Below, one piece after another: positions 48,686-62,984 of a DNA stretch of 64,000 bases (its first letter is position 1; each line of letters opens with the position of its first letter). The position numbers were made by a program, and so were the translations under genes. The notes beneath the pieces were generated by a model that was not told the origin of the DNA, ran no database searches, and saw only the letters and a list, made by a program, of their open reading frames with translations. This stretch comes from Vanilla planifolia. Taxonomy: Eukaryota > Streptophyta > Magnoliopsida > Asparagales > Orchidaceae. The stretch lies in the NCBI GenBank assembly GCA_023846275.1, contig JAIUJO010000160.1:528451-592450 (forward strand). Direction: 5' to 3'.

Positions 48686-51600
48686 ATTAATATTGAATTT
48701 GATATATGGATTAAGATGAGTCCAACAACTTTTATTTCATAAAACAAATATGATAAACAATAATAAGTTATTTTTAATTAAAAATAAAAATAAATTAAAG
48801 TTGAAATTATATAAATTGAAGCAATACAATATAAATAAATTAAAATGATGTAAAAGACACCTAAGTGGTGAATTAGAGTTTCAAGATAAAATAGTAAATG
48901 TAGGTGAAATAACTAAACAAATAAGAAATTGTATAGTAAATTAGCATTGAAAGAAACTAACGTGATCAATAGTAGCATGTTTGATTTTCCAATAAAGTAC
49001 AAATGGAATGCTTCATAAATGATTCCAATAAACATGAAAAATAAAATATTTAAAAAATGTAAAAAAATTAATATTTAGTTTAATATAGATCATTGAGTTG
49101 AGTGCAATAATATTTGTTTCATCTTAAAAGACCTCATTTGTAGTTTCTACCAATTATCAAAATAAATAAACATATATTATAATAAATTACTATTTTAATA
49201 TTTCATTAAATCTAAAATAAGAAAAATTGTATAAATGTAAGACAAATAAATAAAAAAGATGAAAAGTTCTCAAAACTAGAGAACTAGTGTTTCAATGTAA
49301 TACAACAAAAACTAGATGGAAACAGTTAAGGGAATACTATAAATTATGTGAAATGCTATAATCTAAGATACGTGGAGATTGAGTGTGACATACATATTTG
49401 TGAAATGAAGTAAGAATAAAAAAGTCTCTTACAGCATGAAAAATCCATATAATTTATAATATTTATAAAATATATTGAAATTAAGTTGTAGTTAGATAAT
49501 ACCCATTCGAGAAAGTCTAATAATATTTTCTTTATCACTATTATGACATGGTTAAAATTACAGTAAATTGACAAAATAAATGACATAAATAATAATAAAT
49601 TGTTACTTCAATAATAAGTAAAGGTATATAAAATCAAAATTAGGTAAATTAAAACAATATAACATAACTAAATAAAGATTATATATATGTCACATGAGAG
49701 TGACTTAATATAATAAAATCATTGTGAAAAGTGTGTAGTTTGTCAAATTGTACAGGAAAGTTGCATTGTAAGATACTAAGGAGATGAACTGTAACATTCT
49801 TGAACATTAAAAGAAGTACAAATCATAAACCTTATAAACTATGAACAAATTATAGAAAATAAAATATTTTAGAACTCATAAAAAAAATTATTTAGTAAGA
49901 TAGTGTGCTTTAATACAAATCTAAAAATATTTGCCCCATCATAATTACACCTTATTTGAAATTATTGGAAATTATCCAATTAAACAAGCTTAAATAATAA
50001 TAAATTTTTTTGAATATTTTGTAAATATAGATTAAAGCTAGTATAAGAAAAATTGATGCAACATAATACGATCAGATTTAGGTAATATAAAGTCCACATG
50101 AAAGGAGATTTATAGTTGCATTCTAATATAAAAAAATTAAGGTAAAACATTTGAATAAATGAGAAATTGCATAAGAAAGTAGCATTCCAAGACACTAAGG
50201 AGGTCTTAAGTAACATCCATAAAAATCAAATTAAATTTCAATTAAAAAAACTCATAAAGCTTGAGAAAGTAGTACAAGATAAATATTTAAATCTTTAAAA
50301 CTATAGAGCAAATCATGTCTTATCCAGTTACAATTGTTTTGTCTCAATGGAACATCATTTAGAACAAGATATTACCAAAATAAATAAGCATAAATAAAAA
50401 CTCTTTTTTAATATTATGTAAAGACTTATTATAATTTAAATAAGATAAATTATAATAACACAACATAGCAAAATAATATTGATGTAAAGATCACATGACA
50501 GGAGAAATAAAGTTACTTAGTAATATGACAAAATCAAAGAGAAAAATTTGAAAAATTGATGTGAATTGTATGAGAAATTTACATTTCAAGATACAAAGAA
50601 GATGTAGGGTGACATCCCTGATTTCCAAAGAAAGTCTAAGTTAAATTAACTCATAAAAGACATAAAACAAAAGAAATAAACTATTAAAAAAAATTAAATA
50701 TGACTTATTCAAGAAATGCAACTAAACAAATTTAAAAAGTTGTGAAGGCCACACAAGGGAAGATTGAAAGTTAAACAATAATATAACCAAATGATAGTGA
50801 GAAATTTCAACAAAATGGGACAAATTATACCAAAAAATCACATTCCAAGATATTGAGGAGATCTAAGATAATATCATAGGCCAATAGAATATAAAACATT
50901 TAGAAAATTAAAAATTAATTTTTAAAAAATAGGCATCATCCAAAAAAGTGTAATGATGTATATTTTGTCATAATCAAACCACATTTAGAATTAGAACAAA
51001 TTACCAAAGTAGATAATCATAAATAATAGTAAAGTATTATTTAATTATTAAGTAAATACATAATAAAATTCAAATAAGGTAAATTAAACCAATGTAATAT
51101 AACCTAATCAAGGAGTTGTAAAGATCTCATAGGAAGAGAAGAGTTTCACCATAAATAAAAAAAATTTAATTATTATGTAAATTATATAGAAGAGTTGTAT
51201 TCTAGGTTACTATAGAAGTTGAGTGTAATACGAAGTAAAGTTAAATTATATATGAATAAAAAAGGCTCATAAAGCAAGCTTATTCCGAAAAAAATAAAAT
51301 ATCTTAAAACATAAGAAATAAATTTTTAATTGGATAACACATCATCGATATGAGTCTAAACATATTTGTTTCTTCTTGAATATATCACATTTAGTAATGC
51401 TTTAAATTATCAGAGAACAAAAGCATAAATTATGTTATATTATTATTATAATATTGACTAAATGTATAATTATGTTGAAATGCGATAAATTGAAGAAATA
51501 TAATATAGCCAATTCAAAGTGACCTAAGGGCAACATGAGAGGATATTTAGAGTTATATACAAATCTAAGAAATGTAAAGTTAAAAAATTAAAGAAATGTG

Positions 51601-54600
51601 ATATATTAAAAAATTGCATCATAAAACCTAAAAAGATCACATGTTTCACCCTTGATTTTGAACTTAAGTACAAGTTGATGTTACATAAAGCATTCCAAAC
51701 AAGCAAATAGGAAAAATATTCAAAAAAACAAATAATTATTTAATTTCATACAGGTCATCAAAATGAACCCTATGACATTTTTTGTGTCTTGATAGACTTG
51801 ACTTCAGTTTCTTATGACTGCACAAGTTTATAAGTTAAATAATGATAAATTGTATTTTTAATATTAAATAAATGTAGACTAAAGTTGAAATTAGATGATT
51901 TGAAGCATCATATTTAAACAAAATAATATCAATGTAAGGCCAAATGATTAAAGGTTTAGAGTTACAAAGTAATATAACTAAATCAACATAAAAATAGCAG
52001 AATTAAAAATAAATTTTATTGAAAAGTTACATCAAAATATACGTAGAAGATCTAGAGTGATATTCTCAATCCTTAAATTATACATGAATCAAAATTATTC
52101 TTAAAATGTGCTAAACCATAAAAAATAAAATCTTTAAAAATTTAAAAATCAATATTTAATTTCATAGAGCTAACTAGGAATACTCCACTGACAATTGTTG
52201 GTCCTAATTAGTCCTTTTTTGAATTAGTATCAACTACTTAAATTAAAAGGCATAAACAATTGTAAATAATATTTTTTTTATTTTAATTTAATATATATTA
52301 AAGTTCAAATAAGATGAATTAAATAACATAATTTAACTAAGTCAAAGCCATATAGTTGTCAAAAGGGAAGAGATTTAGAGTTAACTAGTAATATAACCAT
52401 TTTAAAGTATAAAAGTTGTTGACAAGTGATAAGTTGTACAAGAATGTTGTATACCATGACATCATGGAGATTTAGTGTACCATCTTTAATGATCAAATAA
52501 AGTACAAATCAAGAAGTCTTGAAAAAAGTTCTAAAACACTAAAAAGTAATATCTTTAAAAATCAAATAATGAATATCTAAAAAAACAAATAAATATTTAT
52601 TTCATTTCAAATTATAGGAAAGATATACTAAGTCTAAAAACAATTATATTTAAGTAATTAAATATTAAAAAACTTAAAGTGTTGTACACGTCACACAAGA
52701 GGAGATTTAGAGTTTTGTAATAATGTAACTTAATCAATGAAAAATATTTAAAGAAATGAGATAAAATTTATGTAAATATTGCACTTTAATACATTAAGGA
52801 GATTGACTGTAACTTCATCAATCATCAAACAAGGTAAAAAAATAATTTTCTCAAAAACTTTGCAAATTTCTTACAAAAAAAATTTTTAAAAAGAGAGATA
52901 TGAATATCGAGCAAAAGATAGGTCATCGAGACGAGTCCAAAATCATTTTTTACTTAAAAATTTAAAATCATTTTATATTATTATGAATTTAGAAAACAAA
53001 AAAGAATAAATTACAATAACTTTGTTTAACATTAAGTAAAAAATTACTAATATAAAATAATATAAATTAAGTGAATGTATTATGACAAAATATAAGAGTT
53101 TGGTCAAGAGGAGACTTTGAGTTCCATAGTACTATAACCATGTCAAAATTAAAACTTTGAAGAAATATGAAAAACTTTTTTGGGAACTTGAATTACAAGC
53201 TACCAAAGAGATTAAAATATTGTGCAAATTAAAATGTCCAATAAAGTTTTTTTTTCTATTTCAATCAGTCAAAATTTTCAATTACAATAAATTACTAAAA
53301 TAAAAGATTAAAGAAGTATAAATTAATATATTAACATTAAAAATATATATATATATTAAATTTAAAATTATATAAATTGAAGCAATGTATTATAACCAAA
53401 TAAAAAAGTTATAAAAGAAGGTCATATGAGATGATATTTGGCAAAACATTGTGGTACAAAAGAATTGAAGTGAAACATTCAGGAAAAGGTGTAATTTTAT
53501 GAGAACGTTGCATTTTTAGAAGCTAAGTGAAGCATAAAAATCATTATAGTGGCATGAATGAAAATTTCTAGAAAAGATTGCAAAAAAAATAGTAATAAAT
53601 ATTTTCAAGCAAAGAAATGAATATTTGATTTGAAGGAACTTGCCAAGAAAAGTCCAATGACACTTTTTTTACCTCTATCTGACCTCACTTCAAATTTTAA
53701 CAAATTACCAAAGAAAACAAACATAAATAATAATAAATTATTTTTTTAACATTATGTAATTAAAAAAACGCAAATAAGATAATTTGAAGCATCATAAAAT
53801 AACAAAATAAAAGTGTTATATTGATGATTCAATAAAAGAATTATGACTTTTAAATTAAGAGAACCAATCAAAGGTGAAGCTTTTCAAGAAGTGAGATAAA
53901 TTATTTGATAAAATTACATTACAAGGTCCTTAACAAATCTAGAGAAACATCCTAGATTATTAAATCAAGTACAAATTCAAATATTTTATAAAGGATTTCA
54001 AAGAAAAACATGTTACATTGAGTACAATAATGTTTGTTTCATATCTATAAAAGTAAACTTTTAATAACAACAAATTACAAATATTAATAAGCACAAATAA
54101 TAACAAATTATTTTATCAACAATAAGTAAAAATATTATAAAGATGAAATAGTTAAACTGAAGAAAAAACATAATCAAATTAAAACAATGTAATTGTCACA
54201 TGCATAGACATTTAAATTACATGGTAGAATTATTAAATCAAAGAAAAATAATTGAAGAAATATGACAAATTATATGAGAAGGGTGTTGCATTCCAGGATA
54301 CTAAGTAAATTAAGGGCAACATGCTCTATTGCCACAAAAGGTACCAATCAAAAAAAATTTTAAATCATGCCTAAAAAAATATTTAAAAAACATAAAAAAT
54401 AATAAATAATTTGTTAATGCTCATTGAGATGACTCAAAAAAAATGAGCATAAATAACGAGATATTATTATTTTAATATCAAGTATATATAAAAGTTGAAA
54501 TAAAATTAATTGAATCAAAGTAATATACCTAAATCAAAGCTTTGTAAAGTCACAAAAGAGGACATTTAAAGTTATATATTAGTATAACTAAACCATAGAA

Positions 54601-57600
54601 AAGCATTTTAAAAAATTTTATAAATTGTAAAAGAAAGTTCTATTACAAAAACCTAAGTAGATTTAATATAACATCATTGATTTTCAAATATAATAAGAAT
54701 TGAAATGTCATATGAAGCTATCAAATATATTGAAAATAAAATACTTAGAAAGATATAAATAAATGTTTTATTGGACAAAGCTCAACTAGATGAAACAATG
54801 ATATTTTTTTGAAAAAGATCAAACCTCACTTGAAATAATCATGCATTACCAAAGAAAAAAATGCATAAAAAATTTATTCCTTTTTTAATAATACAAAGAT
54901 GCATGTTAAACATAAATAAAGAAAAATTGAAATAATGTAATGTCATCAAAAGGAAGGAACCTAATAGTCACAGGAGAAAAGATTTAGAGTTACATGGTAA
55001 TCTAACCAAATTGAAGTAAAACAGTGGAGAAAATGGGACAAATGGTTTGGGTAAGTTGCATTTTAAGCAACTTACGATATTGAGTAAAACATCCTTCCTC
55101 ATCTAATTAGGTACAAATCAAAAAGCCACCTAAAAGCTCATAAAATGCTAAAAAATAAATTATTTAAATGAAAATATCCAATGGCATTTGTTTCTTCTCA
55201 ATAAAAAAATAAATATTAAACATAACATATTACAAAATTAAATCAAAATACGTAATAATATATTATTTTTTATGAATAATTAAGTATACATTAAAGCTAC
55301 AAATGAGATAAGTCAAAGCAAATAAAACATTGTAATTCCCTTATAAGAAGCATTTAAACATAAATATCTCATAATGACAAAAAACAATTATTGGAAATCA
55401 AGTATTTCAAAAATAAAAAATATATTAATATTTAATTGGATAGAGTTCATTAAGCTAGTGATGTTATATTTGTCAACATGAAACCTCATTTTGAATGTTT
55501 ATGATTTATCAAAGTAAAAAAAATTAACACATTATTATTTTTATTATTTATTAAATATATTTTAGACCTAAAATGAGAAAATTTGATTCAATATAATTTA
55601 ACCAAATCACTTTCATGAAAACGTGGTGTTAGAAGAGAATTAGTGTTTCATAATAATGAAGCCTAAAAAAATAAAAAATTTAAAAAAATTATAAAATCGT
55701 ATGGAAAAGTTTTTTTTCCAAGATACAAAGGTGCTTGAGTGTATCATCAATCTATCATTAAATTATGTAAAAAAATTAAATATCTTTACAGCATGGCATA
55801 ACACTAAAAAATAAATTATTATTTTAATTTTAAGTATATATATAATTGAAATGAGATAAATTAAAGTAATTTAATGTTACAAAAGCAAAGCGATGTCAAA
55901 TTCACATATAAGGAGATTTAGAGTGACATTCTAATATAACCAAATCAAAGGAAAAATGATAAAAAATTAGATAAATGATATGAGAAAATATTATTATAAG
56001 TTAATAGGGAACTTGAGTGTGATAGCCTCCATTGCCAATTCAATGATAAATTGAAATATCTAACAAACCTTCACAAAATTCTACATAATAGAATTTTTAT
56101 AAATATGAAAATAATTAATTAATTGGATAGAGCTAGTTGAGATGAGTTCAACAACATTAGTTTAGTCTCATAGCCTTACCTCAATTTGAAAATTTATGAA
56201 TTACAATAATAAATAAGAAAAACTAATAATAAATCATTATTCTAATCTTAAGTAAATGTATATTAAAGATCAAAGTAGCTAAATTGATGTACTGTAACAT
56301 AACTAAGTCACAGACTTGTAAAGGTTAAATAAGAGGATAATCAGTATTGCATAGTTAGATAACTAATTCTAAGTGAAATGGGATAAATTTTATGATGAAG
56401 GAACATTCCAATATACTAATCAATTTGTTGATATCAACCACAATTTTCATGTAAGATAAAATAAAAATATTTTGTAAAGCATGCTTTAAAAAATAAAATA
56501 TTCAAAATTATGAATATGAATATTTAATTAGATATAGATTATCAAGATGAGTACAAAGATGATTTTATAATGTTGATTAGACCTTGCTTTGAATTCCTAT
56601 ATTCGTAAAATTAATATCATAATAAAAATAAATTATTATTTTGATATGAGCTACACATTAAAGTTAAAATAAGGTAACTTGAAATAATGTTGTATATCTA
56701 AATCATTATTTTGTAATGGTGAAACAAACAGAGATTTAGTGTAATATAACAATATAACCAATTAGAAGAAAAGAATTTGATAAAATTAGATAAATTATGC
56801 CAAAACTTTCTTTTATAAAGTCACAAGCAAGTCAAGTGTTGCATCCTTTATTGTCAAATCAAACACAAATAAAAATGTCATATGAATGTACAAAAAAATA
56901 TAAAAAATAAATTATTTAAAAAGATAAAATATGAATATTTACTTAGATATAGATGATTAAGATGATACAAATGATATTTATTTGATCTTGACCAAACCTA
57001 GTTTGAAATTATTATGAATTGTTAAGGCAGATAAGTATAAGTAAAAATAATTCTTTTTTTAATAATAAACAAATATATATTAAAGATAAATCGAGAAATA
57101 TTGAACCAATTTATTCTCATCGAATCAAGGTAACATAAATAATTCATGAGAAAAGATTTAAAGTTATATAGTAATATAAACTAATCAAACTAAAATATTT
57201 GAGAAAATGAGAAATTATTTAGAAAGGTTACATTTGAAGACACTAAGGAGATTGACTATAACATTCCTTATCATCAAAAACATTTTTAAATGAAAATCTC
57301 ATAAAGCATGAAAAAATGCTAAAAAAATTATTGAAAATTATAAAAATAAATGATTAATTAGATAGAGATTGGCCATGATCATCCAATGACATTTGTCTCT
57401 TCTCAATCAAGCATTGCTCTAGATGACATCATTCCAGATAAGTAAAAATGAATGAATAAAACTATTTGTTATTTTACAATTGGGAAAACACATATTTGAG
57501 TTGCCAATAAGATAAATTGAAGCAATATAGTATAACCAAATCAAAGAGATGTAACAGCCAAGAAATTTTAAGTTAATTATGTTGTAACAAGTTCAAAAAT

Positions 57601-58718
57601 CTATGGAAATAATATTTTTTTAAAAAAACTAAAAAACCATATGTAAATGGATAAACCTCATAGGATGAATCAAGGTTTTTATGATTCATCTCTAATAGAT
57701 CTCATTTGTTATTTCTATGAATTTCCAAATTAAATTAAAAAAATGAATAATTGAAATATTATTTTAATATTTAGTAAGTATAAGTTAAAACTAAAATGTG
57801 TTAATTCTATTCATTATAATTTAGCCAAATCAAAATAGTATAGAGGGCATAGGAAAGGAGAATATTATTTTCATTATAATAAAACCAAATGAAAATAAAA
57901 TTTTTAGGAAATATTATAAATTACATGAGAAATTTCATATACAACATGTATTATTTGCTAAAATAAAATAATTAACAAAAATTAAAAGTGATATTTTATT
58001 AGATACAGCTCATTGAGAGTACTACAATGATATTTGTTGTCTCACTAAAATTTCATTTCAAAATATGACATAATAACTAAATTAAATAACCATACAAATA
58101 ATAAATTACTGGTTTAATGTTAAGTAAACACATATTAAAGCTAAAATGGTTTAAATAGAAGCATATAATGTCTCCAAATGAAAGTGATGTAATGGTCACA
58201 AAAGAAGAGACTTGGAGTTAAAATGTTACGTAACCAATTGAAAGCAGCAAAATGATAAGAATTAGATAATTTTTGCTAAAAATTGTATTCCAAGATAATA
58301 AAATGGTTGAGTGTGGTAATCTTTATTTTCAATTCAGTCACAAATAAAAATATCTCATAAAACATTCAAAAATAGAAGATAATGAAATATATAAAAGTAC
58401 AAAAAAAAATAATTAATTAAATATAACATCTAGATAATTCTAATGATTTTTGGCATATCTAAATCAAACAAAATTTAGAATTTCTACTAGTTATAGAAGT
58501 AAACAAGAAAAAATAATAACAAGTAATTACTTTATTTTTAGGTAAATATAATTAAAGCTAAATTAAAACAATTTGAAGCAATGAAATATAACCAACTCAA
58601 AGACACAAAGGTAAAAAGAATGGAGAATTAGTGTTAAATAACATGATAACAAAATCAAATTAAAATATTGTTAGAAATGTTTAGTAAACCACACCAAAAC
58701 GCTAGAAAATAAATGATT

Positions 58719-58779
<61 letters not shown>

Positions 58780-60100
58780 TAAATTCTAATTGTATAAAGC
58801 TTATCAAGATGTGTCTAATGATATTTATTTCGTCTCTATCAATACTCATTTAGAATTACTACAAATTTAAAAAATAATAAGCTTTAATTACAACAAGTTA
58901 TTCTACAAACATTAATTAAATATTTATTAAAGCTAAACTAAGATAAATTAAACTAATATAAAATCACCAACTAAAAGGCATATATGTTACATAAGAGAAA
59001 ATTATAGTTACATACTAATATAAACCAATGAGAACAAAAAATCTAAAGAAATTTGATAAATTATGTAGAAAAGTTATACAATGAGACAATATTGTAATCC
59101 AATGTAGCAAACTCCATCTTCTAATAATGTATGAAATGAAATGTCCGATAAGGTATTTTATGAAATGTCCAACAAAGGAATAGAACTTGTGGAGATTAGT
59201 TTAGTGACATTTGCTGCATCTCGATAAGGCTTTGTTTGGAAATGTTGTGAATTATTAAAATAAATAAGAACAAATAATAACATTTTCTTATTATAATATT
59301 AAATTAATATATACTAGAGTAGAGTTGAGGTAAAGTGAAGCAACATGAATATCCAAATAAAGGTTATGTAAATGTCATATCAAGGAAGAATTAAAGTTAC
59401 GTAGTAAATTATATAGGGAGGTTACTTTCTATGATATTAGAAAGATGAAGTGAAACCTCCTCAGTTGCTAAATTTTTATACGAATCAAAATGCCTCATTA
59501 AGTTTGTCAAAACCATAAAAAAGAAAAAAAATCTAGCATCATAAAAATTAATGATAAATTGGATAGAGCAATTAAGGTCAGTCCAAATGGCTTGTTCTTC
59601 ATTTCACATGAACATTATTGAATTACTTCGAATTATAAAAAAAATTAAAAAATCAATAATAATCGATTATTATTTTAATATTAAGGAAATATATATTAAA
59701 GCTAAAAAATACTTAAATTGAAGAAATATAATATAACCATATGAAAGAAATTTAATTGTCACACAAGATGAGATTTAGAATTACTTATTAACAAAAAATA
59801 TAAAAAAATTGAATAGGTTAAATACATTGTATTAGAAAGATGCTCTTCATGATACTAAAAAGAACTAGTGTTATAACCGAAATATTCAAATTAAATATGA
59901 ATCAAAACATCTTATAAAACTTGACAAAAAAAATTAAAATATTTAAATGCATCAAAAATTAAATAATAATTATTTATTATCTTACTGTTAATTAAATATA
60001 TATTATATTTGACATTAAAGAAATTGAAGCAATGTAATGTTACAAAATGGAACCAACATAGTCATATAAGAGAAGATTTAGAATTATATTGTAACATTAA
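48686..60100 (+). repeat. Same satellite, plus orientation, long block (block 7)
   Basis: About 28 monomers in plus orientation. The GAGGAGATTTAGAGTT-type box lies near 52371, 52699, 53107, 53427, 53833, 54203, 54556 and 54970, so spacings here range from about 320 to 415 bp, showing more internal deletions than in the left blocks. The last recognisable box is AGAAGATTTAGAATTATATT near 60073, and satellite landmarks stop near 60100. No gene is seen. Confidence 0.83.
58721..58776. repeat. (TA)~27 microsatellite
   Basis: An uninterrupted alternating A/T run of about 55 bp inside a satellite monomer, the longest perfect simple repeat in the window. It is probably length-variable between individuals and could form a cruciform. 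Confidence 0.93.
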
Positions 60101-62984
60101 GATTAAGTGATTTAAACCATGTGATTATCTTGGTCAAATACCAGTCAAGGATACTACTAGGATAGAACAAGGATTTATGGTCATTTATATATAAGTTGAT
60201 TATTTAATTAACATAGAAAACCCAGATATACTTCTATTTTTATGATTAATATGTACAAAATAGGAGGATTTTGATGTGAGCAAGAATCATTAAATGAATC
60301 ATAAGTCCTAAGAGAAGAAAATCTCACCCAGGATAAGTCCACTCAAATCATTTAACCAAATGAACTTCAAGATTATACATCTATGTATTTAATTTTTAAT
60401 TAAAACAGTTAACTAATATGAAAATGCTTGCAAATTGATAATCGTGGTCATGTTTGGGATAAGATATGTTTGGTAGCTCATAAAATTTTTATTATAGAAG
60501 GATCAATAGTGTATTAGAAAACTAGGATTATTAAAAAGTTTTGTTAATTAGGAAGCTTAAGTGATTAATTTAAATTGTTTAACTTAAGAGTTTGCTAGAA
60601 TAATGAATTGTCAATCATGTCCACATTGAACTAAAATGAGTTTGTCGAAATCTTATAAGATTTTGATGAATTTTTGTGCTTTAAAATGTTTTTTCTATTT
60701 GTAGAATGAATTTACTTTTAAAACACTATTTATACAAATATATTTACTTTTTCAAAAAACCTTGATACAAAAATTTCTATCAATAATAATATATTATTTT
60801 TTATGCTAAAGTAGAATACGAAAATAAAAATTTTAAAGGTACAACAAACTTTTTAGGAGATTCCTTTCAAACTGGATCCTATGTCCACCTCGAACGAAAG
60901 TTGTCCGAAATGCAATGATGATGAAAATTTCAACATATGATTTTTCCTTATATTTTATCTCAAACAATTTTCCTAATGGTTTCAATTTTTATTCATGCTC
61001 TTGAGAGGTCAACCCCAACTCAACTTTTAAATTAGATCAAATCAAAGTTGACCATTCCTAAATGCTTAGCCAAAAAATCGAAAAGAAAAAGAATGATACA
61101 AAAAAAAATTCCAATGAAATGTATGACTTTCTGTGCTTGCTGATGAATAAATAAAGGCACAACAAAACATAGAATTACATAGAAAAATGAGGAAATGAAT
61201 GAATACAAGTGTTAGCATTAGTTGGACTAGTTTTGAATTTTGAGTAGTACTTAACCATAGTGTGCTACCTAGAGATTTTACATCAGTTGAATGTCATACA
61301 ACACTTTATTATGCTTTGAATGTTTTATTAACATTCATTATATATTTTGAAATAATTTGTTGGGTTTTTATTAAAAAAATGTTCGATCACTATTGTTAGA
61401 AAGTTAAAGAAAAGTCATTTACAATATCCTACCAAACAACATAAAAAATTGCTTAAAAACAACTACAATGACACAAGCAACTATTATGGAATTAGCCATT
61501 AGGTAGGCTTTTCGGAAGCCCTTGGATTTGATCAGCGAATATCTGGCCTATTATATGAATGACTATAATAGGTGAAGAATTATAGAAGGCTGGAAAAAGA
61601 AAGATTAAATATGTGCCACCTTATCACATAATGTGTGGCTTGGAACATTTAATTCATAAAAAAAGGCCAAAATGAACTTAGTTATACAATTAAAAATCAA
61701 AACCTCTAAGCCACTCCATGAAACAATAGGTTAACTGATATAATGAAAAGAGTGATGTAGTTTGCTAAAGTTAGATAAGGTTTTTGTCATCGGATTTATG
61801 TCTTGAAATAACACTTACTTTTAGGTGATCTCTTAGTTGTTCAATCAATGATCAAATTACGAGAATCCACATATGTTTAGGTGATGATGCTTTGAACATA
61901 GGAAAATTTTCAATCCCACATGGTAAGATATCTAATGTGCTCATCATCAAAAAATGTTAACCCCAAGAAAAGTGTGTGTCAAAATGTGATTGCATCCCTC
62001 TTATGTGTAAGAAATATTATGGCCTAAGACACTGATATCTTACCTGATTGACATATACATGTTCCATTAGACCTATTATGCAGTTGTTCGAGTGATGCTC
62101 GACGCAATCCTTCCTCTGTCTTACAAATCTAGGTTTAGGACTACACCATTACCATGATCTTACTTGACCTTACTTAGCTCTGGTGCTATCCTAAACTGAG
62201 GCATTCAAGGTTTAAATGAGCTTCATTGTCCCAAGTGCTTTGCACTTCAATCACACTTATATTAATATATATTTATTTTTAATAAAATTGTTTTGTTACA
62301 TTTTATTTTTTTATTTAATCGGAAGGAAATTTGGCAAAAATGCTGAGTGAGTTTTAATAAAAGAAAGGATTAAGATGAATCGAGGAAAGTAATGAACAAT
62401 TTAGATGCTTAAGTGTTATTTGAAATTGATACAAGTGGAGAGATATGCCTTATGATCAAAAGTAAATAAGCTAAATCTTTTTCATAAAAAAAGAAATCCA
62501 TTTTAAATTTCATGTGTACATCTTACAACCCTTTTAGATTGCTCAATAGCTATGGTTCTTTAGAGAGCACATATTTACCATCTTTAATAGCTCATGACTT
62601 TTTGCTCAAAACAAAGCCTAATTCTCAGTAAACCAACTCATTTGAAGAAAATGCTAAAAAGTTACGACATGGCTAATAAAACCTAAGAAACCACCCATTT
62701 GATGGTGATAAGATATAAATGTTTAGATAAAAATAACAATAATACATATATTTTAGAAATATTACTATTGTAAGATGTATTAAAAATGAAGAATGTAATC
62801 TCTACCTTATGACTTGCTCCATTACACATTGTATCTATTCTAAATTATATCTAAACCTTGATCTTTGTCCCCCTTTGGAATCATAAAAAAGGTTGTGCAA
62901 TTTACATGATTCCCATTACAATTAGTTGTTGAGTTATAATTTTAAATTAGTTTGTTGGAAGTGATTTAATGACCATGCCCACAA
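60101..62984. other. Unclassified non-satellite stretch, probably 3' side of copia element
   Basis: About 2.9 kb without satellite landmarks and with less extreme base composition, especially 60840-61080 and 61760-62250. It lies downstream (on the minus strand) of the copia pol remnant, so a 3' untranslated region and long terminal repeat are expected, but no LTR ends could be recognised with only one side of the element in view. A partly palindromic TTCGAGTGATGCTCGA lies at 62087-62102. No open frame, tRNA or host gene can be supported. Confidence 0.4.
62864..62878 (-). other. Candidate polypurine tract of copia element
   Basis: Read on the minus strand this is CCAAAGGGGGACAAA, about 0.1 kb downstream of the last recognisable pol residue. 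In LTR retrotransposons a tract of this kind primes plus-strand DNA synthesis just before the 3' LTR. Position and composition fit. The expected TG start of an LTR directly after it is not seen, so the call is tentative. Confidence 0.4.

Noticed and set aside
61720..61775. GAAACAATAGGTT and TTTGCTAAAGTT close together, resembling the repeat at 45630-45748
   Set aside because: The two words are separated by unrelated bases and the surroundings do not align; probably chance.
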